Source: Delftia sp. PS-11 (GTDB lineage Bacteria > Pseudomonadota > Gammaproteobacteria > Burkholderiales > Burkholderiaceae_C). Taken from it: a DNA stretch of 64,000 bases. Shown one piece after another: positions 9,023 to 17,978 of this stretch. The DNA is taken from assembly GCF_029870285.1 (NCBI RefSeq), contig NZ_JACSYA010000024.1, forward strand, positions 1 through 64,000. The letters are read 5' to 3'. The notes beneath the pieces were generated by a model. It saw nothing but the letters and a program-made list of their open reading frames with translations, did not search any database and was not told where the DNA came from. Every line of letters starts with the position of its first letter. Within the stretch, counting starts at the first letter, position 1. The position numbers and the translations under genes were made by a program.

Positions 9023-10471
9023 ATGTTGGCACACCCTCTCATCCCCGTCATTCTTTCTGGTGGCAGCGGTACACGGCTTTGGCCGCTTTCGCGTGCCAAT
9101 TTTCCCAAGCAGTTTCTTGGCCTGACGCAAGAGCGCACCTTGTTCCAGCTGACTCTGGACCGGTTGCGGAATTTGAGCTCGGCGCCGCCGTTGGTCATCG
9201 GCAATGAGGCGCACCGGTTCATCCTGGCTGAACAACTGCGTCAGGCTGATGTCCAGCCTGGCGGCTTGTTGCTGGAGCCTGAGGGGAAAAACACGGCACT
9301 GGCGATTGGTGTGGCGGCAGTATTTGCCATGCGAGAGGGGGCAGATCCACTGCTCCTCGTCTTGCCTGCTGACCATGTCATGCAGGATACACAGGCATTC
9401 CACCGTGCGGTTGCTGCTGGCGTACCGGCCGCGCAGCAAGGTGCCATCATCACTTTCGGTGTCGTTCCTGTCAGTGCGGCAACAGGTTATGGCTATCTTC
9501 GTGTAGCGCGTGCCAGCCTTGGCGACGTGCCCTGCGTTGTCCAGGCATTCGTGGAAAAACCGGATGCGAAGACGGCGCAATCTTATCTGGAAGATGGATG
9601 TTATTTCTGGAATGGCGGCATGTTTCTGTTTCGTGCCTCAGTGATGCTGGCGGAGCTGCGGCGCTACCGGCCTGATATTGAGGCTGCTGCGCATGCGGCT
9701 GTGGCACAGGCCTCGCACGATCTGGATTTCACACGGCTGGGTGCGCAGGCTTTTTGTGGCGTATCCAGTGAATCCATCGACTACGCTGTCATGGAGAACT
9801 CCGACCTTGTGCAGATGGTTCCGCTGGATGCTGGCTGGAGTGACGTGGGCGCCTGGGATGCAGTCTGGCAGGCGGGGCAGCAGGACGGGCAGGGCAATGT
9901 GCTTCGTGGCGATGTGCTGGTGCATGGAACGCATGACAGCTACATCCATGCAAAGCACCGGCTCGTGGGGTTGGTGGGGGTGAACGGTCTGGTTGTCGTC
10001 GAAACTGCTGACGCGGTACTTGTTGCCAGCAAGCAGCATGTCCAGGATGTCAAAAAAATCGTCGAACAGCTTGTTTCTGCAGACCGTTGCGAGGCCGCCG
10101 CGCATCGGCAGGTGTTCCGTCCTTGGGGCAGCTACGATCTGGTGGACCGTGGGGAACGTTACCAAGTCAAACGTATTACTGTCCAACCTGGGCACAAGCT
10201 GTCCGTGCAGATGCATCATCACCGTGCCGAGCACTGGATCGTTGTGTCTGGTACTGCCAAGGTGCAACTGGGCGAGCAGCATATGCTGCTGACAGAAAAC
10301 CAGTCCACCTATATTCCGGTGGGCGTTGTGCATGCTCTGGAAAATCCGGGAAAAATTCCGCTGGAGTTGATTGAGGTGCAGTCTGGCGCCTATCTGGGGG
10401 AGGATGACATTGTGCGCCTCGATGACTGCTATGGGCGACATGCACATTGCCGCAGCGTGCCGCGCTGCTGA
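9023..10471 (+). CDS. manC: Mannose-1-phosphate guanylyltransferase / mannose-6-phosphate isomerase
   Basis: A bifunctional 482-residue cytoplasmic enzyme (type II PMI; CpsB/AlgA/XanB family) that makes GDP-mannose from mannose-1-phosphate and can interconvert fructose-6-P and mannose-6-P. The N-terminal nucleotidyltransferase has GGSGTRLWP at 13-21, then FVEKP, NGGMF and SIDYAVME. The C-terminal cupin has RPWGSYDLVD, QVKRITVQPGHKLSVQMH and the HHRAEHW metal-site region. GDP-mannose feeds capsule, exopolysaccharide or O-antigen. It stands alone among mobile-element debris with no glycosyltransferases or phosphomannomutase nearby. The last residues after YGR (HAHCRSVPRC) do not look like the usual C-terminus and may come from a rearranged junction. 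No strong ribosome site precedes ATG 9023. Confidence 0.93.
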   Translation: MLAHPLIPVILSGGSGTRLWPLSRANFPKQFLGLTQERTLFQLTLDRLRNLSSAPPLVIGNEAHRFILAEQLRQADVQPGGLLLEPEGKNTALAIGVAAVFAMREGADPLLLVLPADHVMQDTQAFHRAVAAGVPAAQQGAIITFGVVPVSAATGYGYLRVARASLGDVPCVVQAFVEKPDAKTAQSYLEDGCYFWNGGMFLFRASVMLAELRRYRPDIEAAAHAAVAQASHDLDFTRLGAQAFCGVSSESIDYAVMENSDLVQMVPLDAGWSDVGAWDAVWQAGQQDGQGNVLRGDVLVHGTHDSYIHAKHRLVGLVGVNGLVVVETADAVLVASKQHVQDVKKIVEQLVSADRCEAAAHRQVFRPWGSYDLVDRGERYQVKRITVQPGHKLSVQMHHHRAEHWIVVSGTAKVQLGEQHMLLTENQSTYIPVGVVHALENPGKIPLELIEVQSGAYLGEDDIVRLDDCYGRHAHCRSVPRC

Positions 10472-10713
10472 TCTTCGCTGGTGCCATCAGCCAACATGGC
10501 AAGGAGCTGCGTATCTGTGTCGTCATCAATGGCTTGTACGCAGACCTGAATGTAGAAGCCATGGGCCATCGCTCGACTTTTTCAGGGTGCACATATAGTG
10601 CGCAGCAGGGGCGTGTGCATGCACATGTGGCTCGCACAGCAGTAGCAACGCACCGGACGGGGCATATGCCACCGGCGCAACAGACCATGGCCTCAAAAGC
10701 AGCCGGCCTCCAG
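10472..10713. other. Decayed insertion-sequence DNA downstream of manC
   Basis: About 240 bp without an intact gene. On the minus strand a shifted frame continues the neighbouring IS5-type transposase for a few residues (AAFEAMV), then loses similarity. I see no terminator for manC here. Confidence 0.4.
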
Positions 10714-10935
10714 TCAACGCCTGCTTTGCTGATAGACAGCTTCCCAAGGTGGCAGGTCATTGGGAAGCATCTGCCAGGGAGCACCTGCACGAACGAGCCA
10801 ACGCAATGCATTGAAGACTTCGCGCAGACCGTGTTCACGCTGAGGGGCATGCAGATCCATCAGTACCAGGTAAGGAGCGACGAAGCTCCACTCTTCATCG
10901 CTAACGTCAGTAGGATAGGGTTTGCGGGGCATCAC
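10714..10935 (-). pseudogene. IS5-family transposase, N-terminal fragment
   Basis: A 73-residue frame beginning MMPRKPYPTDVSDEEWSF, with FNALRWLVRAGAPWQMLP and LPPWEAVYQQ, is the N-terminal DUF4096-like domain of IS5-family (IS1031/IS427-like) transposases. It stops at VYQQSRR, exactly where the family continues; the next block (FEAMV) appears in another frame. The catalytic DDE region is missing. It is a remnant. Confidence 0.8.
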
Positions 10936-11049
10936 CCGGCTCTACCGGGGCTTGGCAGTTGATGGCACAAAGTTCATAACACGCTCTAATCGGTGGCGGT
11001 GTGGCTCCAATCCCAGACAGACCTATGCCCAAGCAGCCTCCAGTACCGT

Positions 11050-11500
11050 TTGAGGATGGGCCGATCTGGATGCAGCGATTGCGCAAAGCCACGCGCACAT
11101 GTAGCTCCATAACCTGACACTCTAATGTGTGTGTCAGACGCGCTCGCCCAGCCGCTTGAAGCAGTTCATCCTGGTCTCTATCAAGCTGCGCCTGTGGTAG
11201 GCGCTCTATTTTTTCAGATGCTTTGACCAAAGCGCTTGCATGCGCGGACAGCTTCGTTGTGGTGTGCTGAGCCCGGACTTGATTTCTTTCAGTAGCTAGG
11301 TGCGGCGGGATCACCGCCAAGGCTTGGCCTGTCCTGTCCATCAAAAACTGCAGCGGTGATTTGCTTGGCTGGGAGCTCAGTGGGATCTGCAAGGTCTTTT
11401 GGCGCCGGCAGACTGTGCTGAAGTTCTGTACTTGCCAGTTCAGGCTTGCCAGTCGCAGCAGGCTCCGCGCCGTGTCCAGCGCCTGCCGCAGGGGTTGCCC
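11050..11500 (-). pseudogene. Second IS5-family transposase, internally deleted and frameshifted
   Basis: The minus strand encodes broken pieces of a different IS5-group transposase. One frame gives LRQALDTARSLLRLASLNW, then FSTVCRRQKTL and LMDRTG (region of the first catalytic Asp). The central catalytic part is gone. A second frame at about 11135-11199 gives AYHRRSLIETRMNCFKRLGE, which carries the Y(2)R(3)E(6)K signature of IS5 transposases. After a TGA it continues in the first frame as ECQVMELHVRVALRNR. At least two lesions make it non-functional. Flanking sequence at 10936-11050 and 11500-11650 holds no gene I can support. Confidence 0.75.
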
Positions 11501-11649
11501 AAATAGATGACCAGCTTGGCTGGCTCTGGCGCGTTGTCGCCCTGCCTGGCCTCCTGTGCCTTCTGCCATCGCTTCCAGTACCGAGCCAGCTTTGTGTATG
11601 AAGCTGAAGTGCAAAAAAGCCCAAGTGAATCAATCACTTGGGCTTGCGT

Positions 11650-11740
<91 letters not shown>

Positions 11741-12061
11741 GGAGACAGCAATCATAACAGGAATTTTTGGGGTCCCTGAGGATTCTCTGCAAAACAGCAT
11801 GATCCTGGGTGTGGGCGTGCAAGACCGATGGAGAGGGATACGAGATCGGTTTTATCGAATTTAAGCGAGATTCATTATCATCTGTAATTTTTTGCATTCC
11901 ATCATTGATGGAATTGATAAAAATGCTATAATTCGTGCAACAAAGCATGTTGCCAAGTGCTTGGCATGCACCTTGCACGCGCCAAGTCTTGGCTGGTGTG
12001 CAGTCGTGTCCTGCGATTGCCGCATGTCTGGCGTGTGGTTGCAACGAATGAGGAATGCCCC
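11741..12061. other. AT-rich intergenic region with promoter and leader
   Basis: About 320 bp between tRNA-Ser and the chemoreceptor. The part at 11850-11940 is clearly more AT-rich than its surroundings and holds the promoter annotated separately. The leader of about 120 nt from there to ATG 12062 holds no further gene that I can support. Confidence 0.5.
11905..11932 (+). promoter_or_regulatory. Predicted sigma-70 promoter of the chemoreceptor gene
   Basis: TTGATG at 11905-11910 and a perfect TATAAT at 11927-11932 are separated by 16 bp in an AT-rich tract. This would start transcription near 11939, giving a leader of about 120 nt before ATG 12062. Confidence 0.6.
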
Positions 12062-13756
12062 ATGAACCAACTGAAGATTTCAACGCGCCTGATGGCTTTG
12101 CTTGCAGGGCTTTGCCTGCTGGTCCTTCTGGTAGGGCTGGGTGGGCTTTGGGGCATGGACCGCTCCAACGAGGGCCTGCACCGTGTGTACAAGGACCGCG
12201 TCATACCGATGGCGCAGCTCAAGACTGTAGCGGATATGTATGCCGTCAATATCGTGGACACTACGCACAAGGTGCGCGATGGCGCGCTGACTCCGGCGCA
12301 GGCGCTGGAGTCGATCACGGCGGCGCGCGCCGCGATCGAGCGCTCCTGGAACGCCTATGCCTCGACCGACCTGGTGGGGCGCGAGAGGGAACTCATTGAG
12401 CGCTTCAAGCCCCTGCGCATGCGCGCGGACGAGGCGACGACTCGCATCGAGAGTCTGGTGAAGGCAGGCGACATGGAGGGCATTCGCCTGTTTGCTGGTC
12501 AGCAGATGTATCCTGCCATGGATCCGCTGCAGGATGTGCTGGGCCAACTGATCCAGGTGCAGCAGGATGTTGCCAAGTCGGAGTATGAGCAGGCCAATGC
12601 CGGCTTCGAGCGTCTGCGCCTGCTGAGCATTGCGGCGATTTTTGCGGGCCTGTTGGTAGCAGTTTTCGTGGGCGGTGCCATCGTGCGTCAGGTCACGCGC
12701 TCCATTGACCAGGCGCTGCGCAGCACGCAGGCCATCGCAGAGGGTGATCTGACCGTGGCCATCCCGGTGCGCGGCCGCGATGAGCTGGCACAGCTGATGA
12801 AGGGGCTGACAGTCATGCGCGACCGTCTGGCCTCTGTGGTGCAGGGCGTGCGTGCCAACGCAGACAGCGTGGCCCATGCCAGCGCAGAGATTGAGCAGGG
12901 CAATCACGACCTGTCTGCGCGCACAGAGCAGCAGGCCTCGGCGCTGGAGCAGACGGCCGCCTCGATGGAGGAGCTGTCCTCGACCGTGCGCCAGAATGCC
13001 GACAACGCACGCCAGGCCAACCAACTGGTGCTTAGTGCTTCGAGTGTTGCCACCCGGGGCGGCGAGGTGGTGGCTGAAGTGGTGCAGACCATGCAGGGCA
13101 TCAACGAAAGCAGCCGGCGCATCAGCGACATCATCGGTGTGATCGACTCGATTGCTTTCCAGACCAACATCCTGGCCCTGAATGCGGCCGTGGAAGCGGC
13201 CCGCGCGGGTGAGCAGGGCCGGGGCTTTGCCGTGGTGGCAGGCGAAGTGCGCACGCTGGCCCAGCGCAGCGCCGAAGCCGCCAAGGAAATCAAGGAGCTG
13301 ATCACCACCAGCGTGGGCCGGGTGGAGCAGGGCTCGGTGCTGGTGGAAAAAGCGGGCACCACGATGACCGAGGTGGTCACGGCCATCCGGCGAGTGACCG
13401 ATATCATGGGCGAGATCAGCGCTGCCAGCAGCGAGCAGGCCACTGGCGTGTCGCAGGTGGGGGATGCCGTCACCCAGATGGACAATGCCACGCAGCAAAA
13501 TGCTGCGCTGGTGGAAGAGATGGCCGCCGCCGCCAGCAGCCTGCGCACACAGGCGCAGGATCTGGTGCAGACCGTCGCGTTCTTCAAGCAGGACCGCAAT
13601 GCTGCAAATGCGATAGCCCACTCTGCTGCATCATCCGCCAGTGCGCCACGCAGCCAGAGCGGCGCAGGGCAGCGTTCACCGACCATTGCGTCCCAGTCCC
13701 GCCTGCCATCCGCTCAGGCCCAGGGCGCGGCAAACCCGGACTGGGAAAGCTTCTGA
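12062..13756 (+). CDS. Methyl-accepting chemotaxis protein with CheR-docking tail
   Basis: A 564-residue chemoreceptor: TM1 at about 11-30, a four-helix-bundle sensor to about 190, TM2 at about 190-212, HAMP, then a coiled-coil signalling domain with the hairpin [20 protein letters not shown]. The C-terminus is NPDWESF, a CheR/CheB tether like that of the receptor at 5626-7365. ATG 12062 is chosen because GAGGA precedes it by 7 bp; an upstream in-frame ATG at 11957 would add residues that do not look like a receptor N-terminus. The sensor domain differs from the other receptor, so the ligands probably differ. Confidence 0.93.
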   Translation: MNQLKISTRLMALLAGLCLLVLLVGLGGLWGMDRSNEGLHRVYKDRVIPMAQLKTVADMYAVNIVDTTHKVRDGALTPAQALESITAARAAIERSWNAYASTDLVGRERELIERFKPLRMRADEATTRIESLVKAGDMEGIRLFAGQQMYPAMDPLQDVLGQLIQVQQDVAKSEYEQANAGFERLRLLSIAAIFAGLLVAVFVGGAIVRQVTRSIDQALRSTQAIAEGDLTVAIPVRGRDELAQLMKGLTVMRDRLASVVQGVRANADSVAHASAEIEQGNHDLSARTEQQASALEQTAASMEELSSTVRQNADNARQANQLVLSASSVATRGGEVVAEVVQTMQGINESSRRISDIIGVIDSIAFQTNILALNAAVEAARAGEQGRGFAVVAGEVRTLAQRSAEAAKEIKELITTSVGRVEQGSVLVEKAGTTMTEVVTAIRRVTDIMGEISAASSEQATGVSQVGDAVTQMDNATQQNAALVEEMAAAASSLRTQAQDLVQTVAFFKQDRNAANAIAHSAASSASAPRSQSGAGQRSPTIASQSRLPSAQAQGAANPDWESF

Positions 13757-13764
13757 AGCAGGTG

Positions 13765-13796
13765 CTGCAGGCAGATGCCATGGCATCTGCCTGCAG
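13765..13796. terminator. Perfect 32-bp palindrome, probable bidirectional terminator
   Basis: The arms CTGCAGGCAGATGCCA (13765-13780) and TGGCATCTGCCTGCAG (13781-13796) are exact reverse complements with no spacer. It lies in the 43-bp gap between the convergent chemoreceptor and stomatin genes. There is no T-run, so it is not a textbook intrinsic terminator, but its position favours a 3'-end hairpin for both. Confidence 0.6.
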
Positions 13797-13799
13797 GGA

Positions 13800-14717
13800 T
13801 CAGCGGCTGCTTTGCCCCGTCTGCACCATCTTCATGGCCGAGGTGATCAGGCTCGATACCTCGGTCATGTTGCTGGGCACGATCAGCGTGGTGGTGGCAT
13901 CCGATGCGACCTGGCCATAAGCCTCGACAGCTTTTTCCGCGACCTTGAGCTGCACGGCCTGTTCGCCGCCGGGCTGGCGGATGGCCGCTGCCACGCGCTC
14001 GATGGCCTGCGCCGTGGCATCGGCCACGGCCTTGATGGATTCGGCCTCGCCCTGGGCCTTGTTGATGACGGCCTGCTTTTCGCCTTCGGAGCGGGCGATG
14101 AAGGCCTCGCGCTCGCCTGTGGCGATGTTGATCTGCTCCTGGCGGCGGCCTTCGGAGGCCGCGATCAGCGCGCGCTTTTCACGTTCGGCCGTGATCTGGG
14201 CCTGCATGGCGCGCAGGATTTCAGCGGGCGGCGTCAGGTCCTTGATTTCATAGCGCAGCACCTTCACGCCCCAGTTGAGCGCGGCCTCATCGATCGCGGA
14301 GACGATCTGGGCATTGATCATGTCGCGCTCCTCGAAGGTCTTGTCGAGTTCGAGCTTGCCGATCACGCTGCGCAGCGAGGTCTGGGCCAGCTGGGTCACG
14401 GCCATGATGTAGTTGGACGAGCCGTAGCTGGCACGCATGGGGTCGGTGACCTGGAAATAGAGAATGCCGTCCACCTGCAGTTGCGTGTTGTCGCGCGTGA
14501 TGCAGACCTGGCTGGGCACATCCAGCGGGATTTCCTTGAGGCTGTGCTTGTAGGCCACCCGGTCCACGAAGGGCACCAGGAAGTTCAGGCCCGGCGTCAG
14601 CGTGCCGGCATACTTGCCCAGCCGTTCCTTGACCCAGGCGTGCTGCTGAGGCACGACCTTGATGGAGCGTGCGATGAAGATGGCAGCGATGACCACAATG
14701 ACGATGGCGATTTCCAT
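13800..14717 (-). CDS. qmcA: SPFH/stomatin-like membrane protein
   Basis: A 305-residue protein of the band-7 family. A single N-terminal membrane helix (about 3-18) is followed by the SPFH domain, with WVKERLGKYAGTLTPGLNF near its start. A long charged helix with repeated AEREKRA and SEGEKQA-type segments should form coiled coils and large oligomeric rings. It resembles E. coli QmcA, a partner of FtsH, and bacterial stomatins paired with NfeD. ATG 14717 is chosen because GGAGA precedes it; the 12 codons upstream are not needed. It is the second gene of a pair with nfeD, 154 bp downstream of it. Confidence 0.88.
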   Translation of the reverse strand: MEIAIVIVVIAAIFIARSIKVVPQQHAWVKERLGKYAGTLTPGLNFLVPFVDRVAYKHSLKEIPLDVPSQVCITRDNTQLQVDGILYFQVTDPMRASYGSSNYIMAVTQLAQTSLRSVIGKLELDKTFEERDMINAQIVSAIDEAALNWGVKVLRYEIKDLTPPAEILRAMQAQITAEREKRALIAASEGRRQEQINIATGEREAFIARSEGEKQAVINKAQGEAESIKAVADATAQAIERVAAAIRQPGGEQAVQLKVAEKAVEAYGQVASDATTTLIVPSNMTEVSSLITSAMKMVQTGQSSR

Positions 14718-14871
14718 GGTATCTCCAAGCCCGTAGGGCATCCGGTGAAACAAAAGGGCGAAACAGGGGTAACAGGGGTGCGCGGCGACCGGCGCGGCAG
14801 CGGCTGCTGCGGCGGCTGCCTCAGCAGCGGCCGCTGCTGTGCAGTGGCGACTGTAGTGGCCAGAGTGATGC

Positions 14872-15297
14872 TCAGAGCTTGTCCACGAGCAGGCGGTTGC
14901 CGATCACCTCGGCCACGCGGTGCATGCCGGGCGAGGGCAGATTGCCCGGTCGGCCGATCACGGTCCATTGTGCGCCGCGGTAGCGGACCTGGGCGGTACC
15001 GTCATGGCCCCAGTGCTCGACCATGACGGATTCTCCGACATCCAGATTGACATCGCGGTTGCTCGATGCGGGCTGGCGGCTGGGCTGGCGCCGGCGCACC
15101 AGATGGCAGGCCAGCACGGCGGCGCTGCCGACCAGTGCCGCAGCCACCAGCTGGGCGATGGGCGCAAGGCCGGCATGGGCGCACAGGGCGCCGGCGCAGG
15201 CGCCCAGGGCCAGCATCAGCAGGTAGAAGCTGCCCGTCATCAGCTCCGCAATCACCAGCGCGCCGGCTGCCAGCCACCAGATCGTGGAATGTTCCAT
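14872..15297 (-). CDS. Short NfeD-family membrane protein
   Basis: A 141-residue protein of the short NfeD class, without the ClpP-like protease domain. About three hydrophobic helices (6-75) are followed by a small OB-fold-type beta domain (VGESVMVEHWGHDGTAQVRY, GAQWTVIG). NfeD proteins pair with stomatins, and the stomatin-like gene is immediately downstream, so the two probably act together in membrane-domain organisation or protein quality control. ATG 15297 has GGGAG upstream; the longer frame to 15363 is less likely. The gap to the stomatin gene holds a GCC/GCT-rich stretch without a gene. Confidence 0.8.
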   Translation of the reverse strand: MEHSTIWWLAAGALVIAELMTGSFYLLMLALGACAGALCAHAGLAPIAQLVAAALVGSAAVLACHLVRRRQPSRQPASSNRDVNLDVGESVMVEHWGHDGTAQVRYRGAQWTVIGRPGNLPSPGMHRVAEVIGNRLLVDKL

Positions 15298-15446
15298 GCC
15301 CAGACTCCCTTTTATGACAGTTGCTTGTGTTTGGTGCGGTCCATTCTGGGTGAAAATCCGCACGCTTCAAAGGCGCAATAAGGATATTCCTTACACTTCG
15401 CGCCTGTTTCGTTTTTTAGGCCCGCTCAGGTTTCGGAGGCTGCCCC

Positions 15447-17891
15447 ATGAAGTTTCGCTTTCCCATCGTCATCATCGACGAGGATTTTCGTTCCGAGAAC
15501 ACCTCGGGCCTGGGCATCCGTGCCCTGGCCCAGGCCATCGAGGAAGAGGGTTTCGAGGTGCTGGGCGTGACCAGCTATGGCGATCTGTCGCAGTTCGCGC
15601 AGCAGCAAAGCCGTGCCAGCGCCTTCATCCTGTCCATCGATGACGAGGAATTCTCGCTGGGCGGCGAGGGCGAGACCGATCCCGTGATCCACAGCCTGCG
15701 CAGCTTCATTGGCGAGGTGCGCCGCAAGAACGCCGAGGTGCCCATCTACATCTACGGCGAAACCAAGACCAGCCGCCACCTGCCCAACGACATCCTGCGC
15801 GAGCTGCACGGCTTCATCCACATGTTCGAGGACACGCCCGAGTTCGTGGCCAAGCACATCATCCGCGAGGCCAAGAGCTATCTGGAAGGCGTGCAGCCGC
15901 CGTTCTTCAAGGCGCTGCTGGACTATGCCGAGGACGGCTCCTACAGCTGGCACTGCCCGGGCCACTCGGGCGGCGTGGCCTTTCTCAAGAGCCCCGTGGG
16001 CCAGATGTACCACCAGTTCTACGGTGAAAACATGCTGCGCTCCGACGTGTGCAATGCGGTCGAGGAACTGGGCCAGCTGCTGGACCACAACGGCGCCATT
16101 GGCGAGAGCGAGCGCAACGCCGCGCGCATCTTCAATGCCGACCATTGCTACTTCGTGACCAATGGCACGTCCACGTCGAACAAGATCGTCTGGCACCATG
16201 CCGTGGCGCCCGGCGACGTGGTGGTGGTGGACCGCAACTGCCACAAGTCCGTGCTGCACTCCATCATCATGACGGGTGCGATTCCGGTGTTCCTCAAGCC
16301 CACGCGCAACCACTTCGGCATCATCGGCCCGATCCCGCAAAGCGAGTTCTCGGTGGAGTCCATCCAGGCCAAGATCGCGGCCAACCCGCTGCTCAAGGGC
16401 GTGGACGCTGCCACGGTCAAGCCGCGCGTGCTGACGCTGACGCAGTCCACCTATGACGGCGTGCTCTACAACACCGAGACCATCAAGAGCATGCTGGACG
16501 GCTACGTGGCCAACCTGCACTTCGACGAGGCCTGGCTGCCCCACGCGGCCTTCCACCCGTTCTATGGCAGCTACCATGCCATGGGCAAAAAGCGCGCGCG
16601 CCCCAAGCACTCCGTGGTCTATGCCACGCAGTCCATCCACAAGCTGCTGGCCGGCATCAGCCAGGCTTCGCACGTGCTCGTTCAGGACAGCCAGACCGAA
16701 AAGCTGGACCACCACCTGTTCAACGAGGCGTACCTGATGCACACCTCGACCAGCCCGCAATACAGCATCATCGCCAGCTGCGACGTGGCGGCCGCCATGA
16801 TGGAGCCGCCCGGCGGCACGGCCCTGGTGGAAGAGTCCATCCTGGAGGCGCTGGACTTCCGCCGCGCCATGCGCAAGGTGGAAGATGAATTCGGCGATGA
16901 CGACTGGTGGTTCGAGGTCTGGGGCCCCGAGAAGCTCGCCGAGGAAGGCGTGGGCTCGGCCCAGGACTGGATCATCCGCGGCCATGACGCGGCGCCCAAG
17001 CGCTCCAAGGCCAAGAATGGCAAGGAGTTCGACAACTGGCACGGCTTTGGCGAGCTGGCCGACGGCTTCAACATGCTGGACCCCATCAAGTCCACCATCG
17101 TCACGCCGGGCCTGGACCTGGATGGCGATTTCTCGGACACGGGCATTCCGGCGTCCATCGTCACCAAGTACCTGGCCGAGCATGGCGTGGTGGTGGAAAA
17201 GACGGGCCTGTACTCGTTCTTCATCATGTTCACCATCGGCATCACCAAGGGCCGCTGGAACACCATGCTGACGGCGCTGCAGCAGTTCAAGGACGACTAC
17301 GACCGCAACCAGCCGCTGGCGCGCATCCTGCCCGAGTTCTGCCAGCAGCACCGCCGCTACGAACGTATGGGCCTGCGCGACCTGTGCCAGCATGTGCACG
17401 AGCTGTACGCCAAGTACGACATCGCGCGCCTGACGACCGAGATGTACCTGTCGGACCTCAAGCCCGCCATGAAGCCCAGCGATGCCTATGCCCACATCGC
17501 GCAGCGCAAGACCGAGCGCGTGGAAATCGACCACCTGGAAGGCCGCATCACCGTGGGCCTGGTTACGCCGTACCCGCCCGGCATTCCGCTGCTGATTCCC
17601 GGCGAAGTCTTCAACCGCAAGATCGTGGATTACCTGCTGTTCGCCCGCGAATTCGCCAAGGAGTGCCCCGGCTTCGAGACCGACATCCACGGTCTGGTGG
17701 AGCTGGAAGACGCCGATGGCGTGGTGCGCTTTTACGCCGACTGCGTGGCACTGGCCGAGCCGGCGCGCAAGGCGCCTGCCACCGCCAAGGCTGCTGCGCC
17801 CAAGGCGGCGGCCAAGCCTGCCGCGAAAAAGGCGGTCAAGCCTGCGGCCAAGACGGCCACTGCCAAGCCCGCGCGCAGCCGCGCAGGCTGA
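15447..17891 (+). CDS. PLP-dependent lysine/arginine/ornithine decarboxylase
   Basis: An 814-residue member of the Orn/Lys/Arg decarboxylase class I family (AdiA, CadA, SpeC, LdcA). An N-terminal response-regulator-like wing domain (1-150) precedes the PLP-binding domain, in which HFDEAWLPHAAFHPFYG (358-374) contains the cofactor Asp and SIHK places the Schiff-base lysine at K399. It removes CO2 from a basic amino acid to give cadaverine, agmatine or putrescine; the substrate cannot be fixed from motifs. The body is about 755 residues as usual. The last 45 or so residues are an unusual Ala/Lys/Pro-rich tail of AAKPAAKKA-type repeats. It is monocistronic, between the divergent nfeD gene and a strong terminator. 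Confidence 0.93.
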   Translation: MKFRFPIVIIDEDFRSENTSGLGIRALAQAIEEEGFEVLGVTSYGDLSQFAQQQSRASAFILSIDDEEFSLGGEGETDPVIHSLRSFIGEVRRKNAEVPIYIYGETKTSRHLPNDILRELHGFIHMFEDTPEFVAKHIIREAKSYLEGVQPPFFKALLDYAEDGSYSWHCPGHSGGVAFLKSPVGQMYHQFYGENMLRSDVCNAVEELGQLLDHNGAIGESERNAARIFNADHCYFVTNGTSTSNKIVWHHAVAPGDVVVVDRNCHKSVLHSIIMTGAIPVFLKPTRNHFGIIGPIPQSEFSVESIQAKIAANPLLKGVDAATVKPRVLTLTQSTYDGVLYNTETIKSMLDGYVANLHFDEAWLPHAAFHPFYGSYHAMGKKRARPKHSVVYATQSIHKLLAGISQASHVLVQDSQTEKLDHHLFNEAYLMHTSTSPQYSIIASCDVAAAMMEPPGGTALVEESILEALDFRRAMRKVEDEFGDDDWWFEVWGPEKLAEEGVGSAQDWIIRGHDAAPKRSKAKNGKEFDNWHGFGELADGFNMLDPIKSTIVTPGLDLDGDFSDTGIPASIVTKYLAEHGVVVEKTGLYSFFIMFTIGITKGRWNTMLTALQQFKDDYDRNQPLARILPEFCQQHRRYERMGLRDLCQHVHELYAKYDIARLTTEMYLSDLKPAMKPSDAYAHIAQRKTERVEIDHLEGRITVGLVTPYPPGIPLLIPGEVFNRKIVDYLLFAREFAKECPGFETDIHGLVELEDADGVVRFYADCVALAEPARKAPATAKAAAPKAAAKPAAKKAVKPAAKTATAKPARSRAG

Positions 17892-17928
17892 ATGCAGCCG
17901 ACCCTGGCCTGCTGATCCAGCAGGCGCA

Positions 17929-17963
17929 AAGCGCGATGCCCCAACGGGCGTCGCGCTTTTTTG
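17929..17963 (+). terminator. Rho-independent terminator of the decarboxylase gene
   Basis: A 13-bp stem (AAGCGCGATGCCC at 17929-17941 with GGGCGTCGCGCTT at 17946-17958, one G-T pair), a CAAC loop and a T-run. The A-run at the other side is short, so it mainly works for the plus strand. Confidence 0.9.
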
Positions 17964-17978
17964 CATGGAGGCAGTCGG

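Noticed and set aside
8900..9580. 226-codon open frame on the minus strand
   Set aside because: It is antisense to manC and its promoter region.
15426..17966. 846-codon open frame on the minus strand
   Set aside because: It is fully antisense to the PLP decarboxylase; composition (His, Val, Leu and Gln-rich) is that of a high-GC shadow frame.
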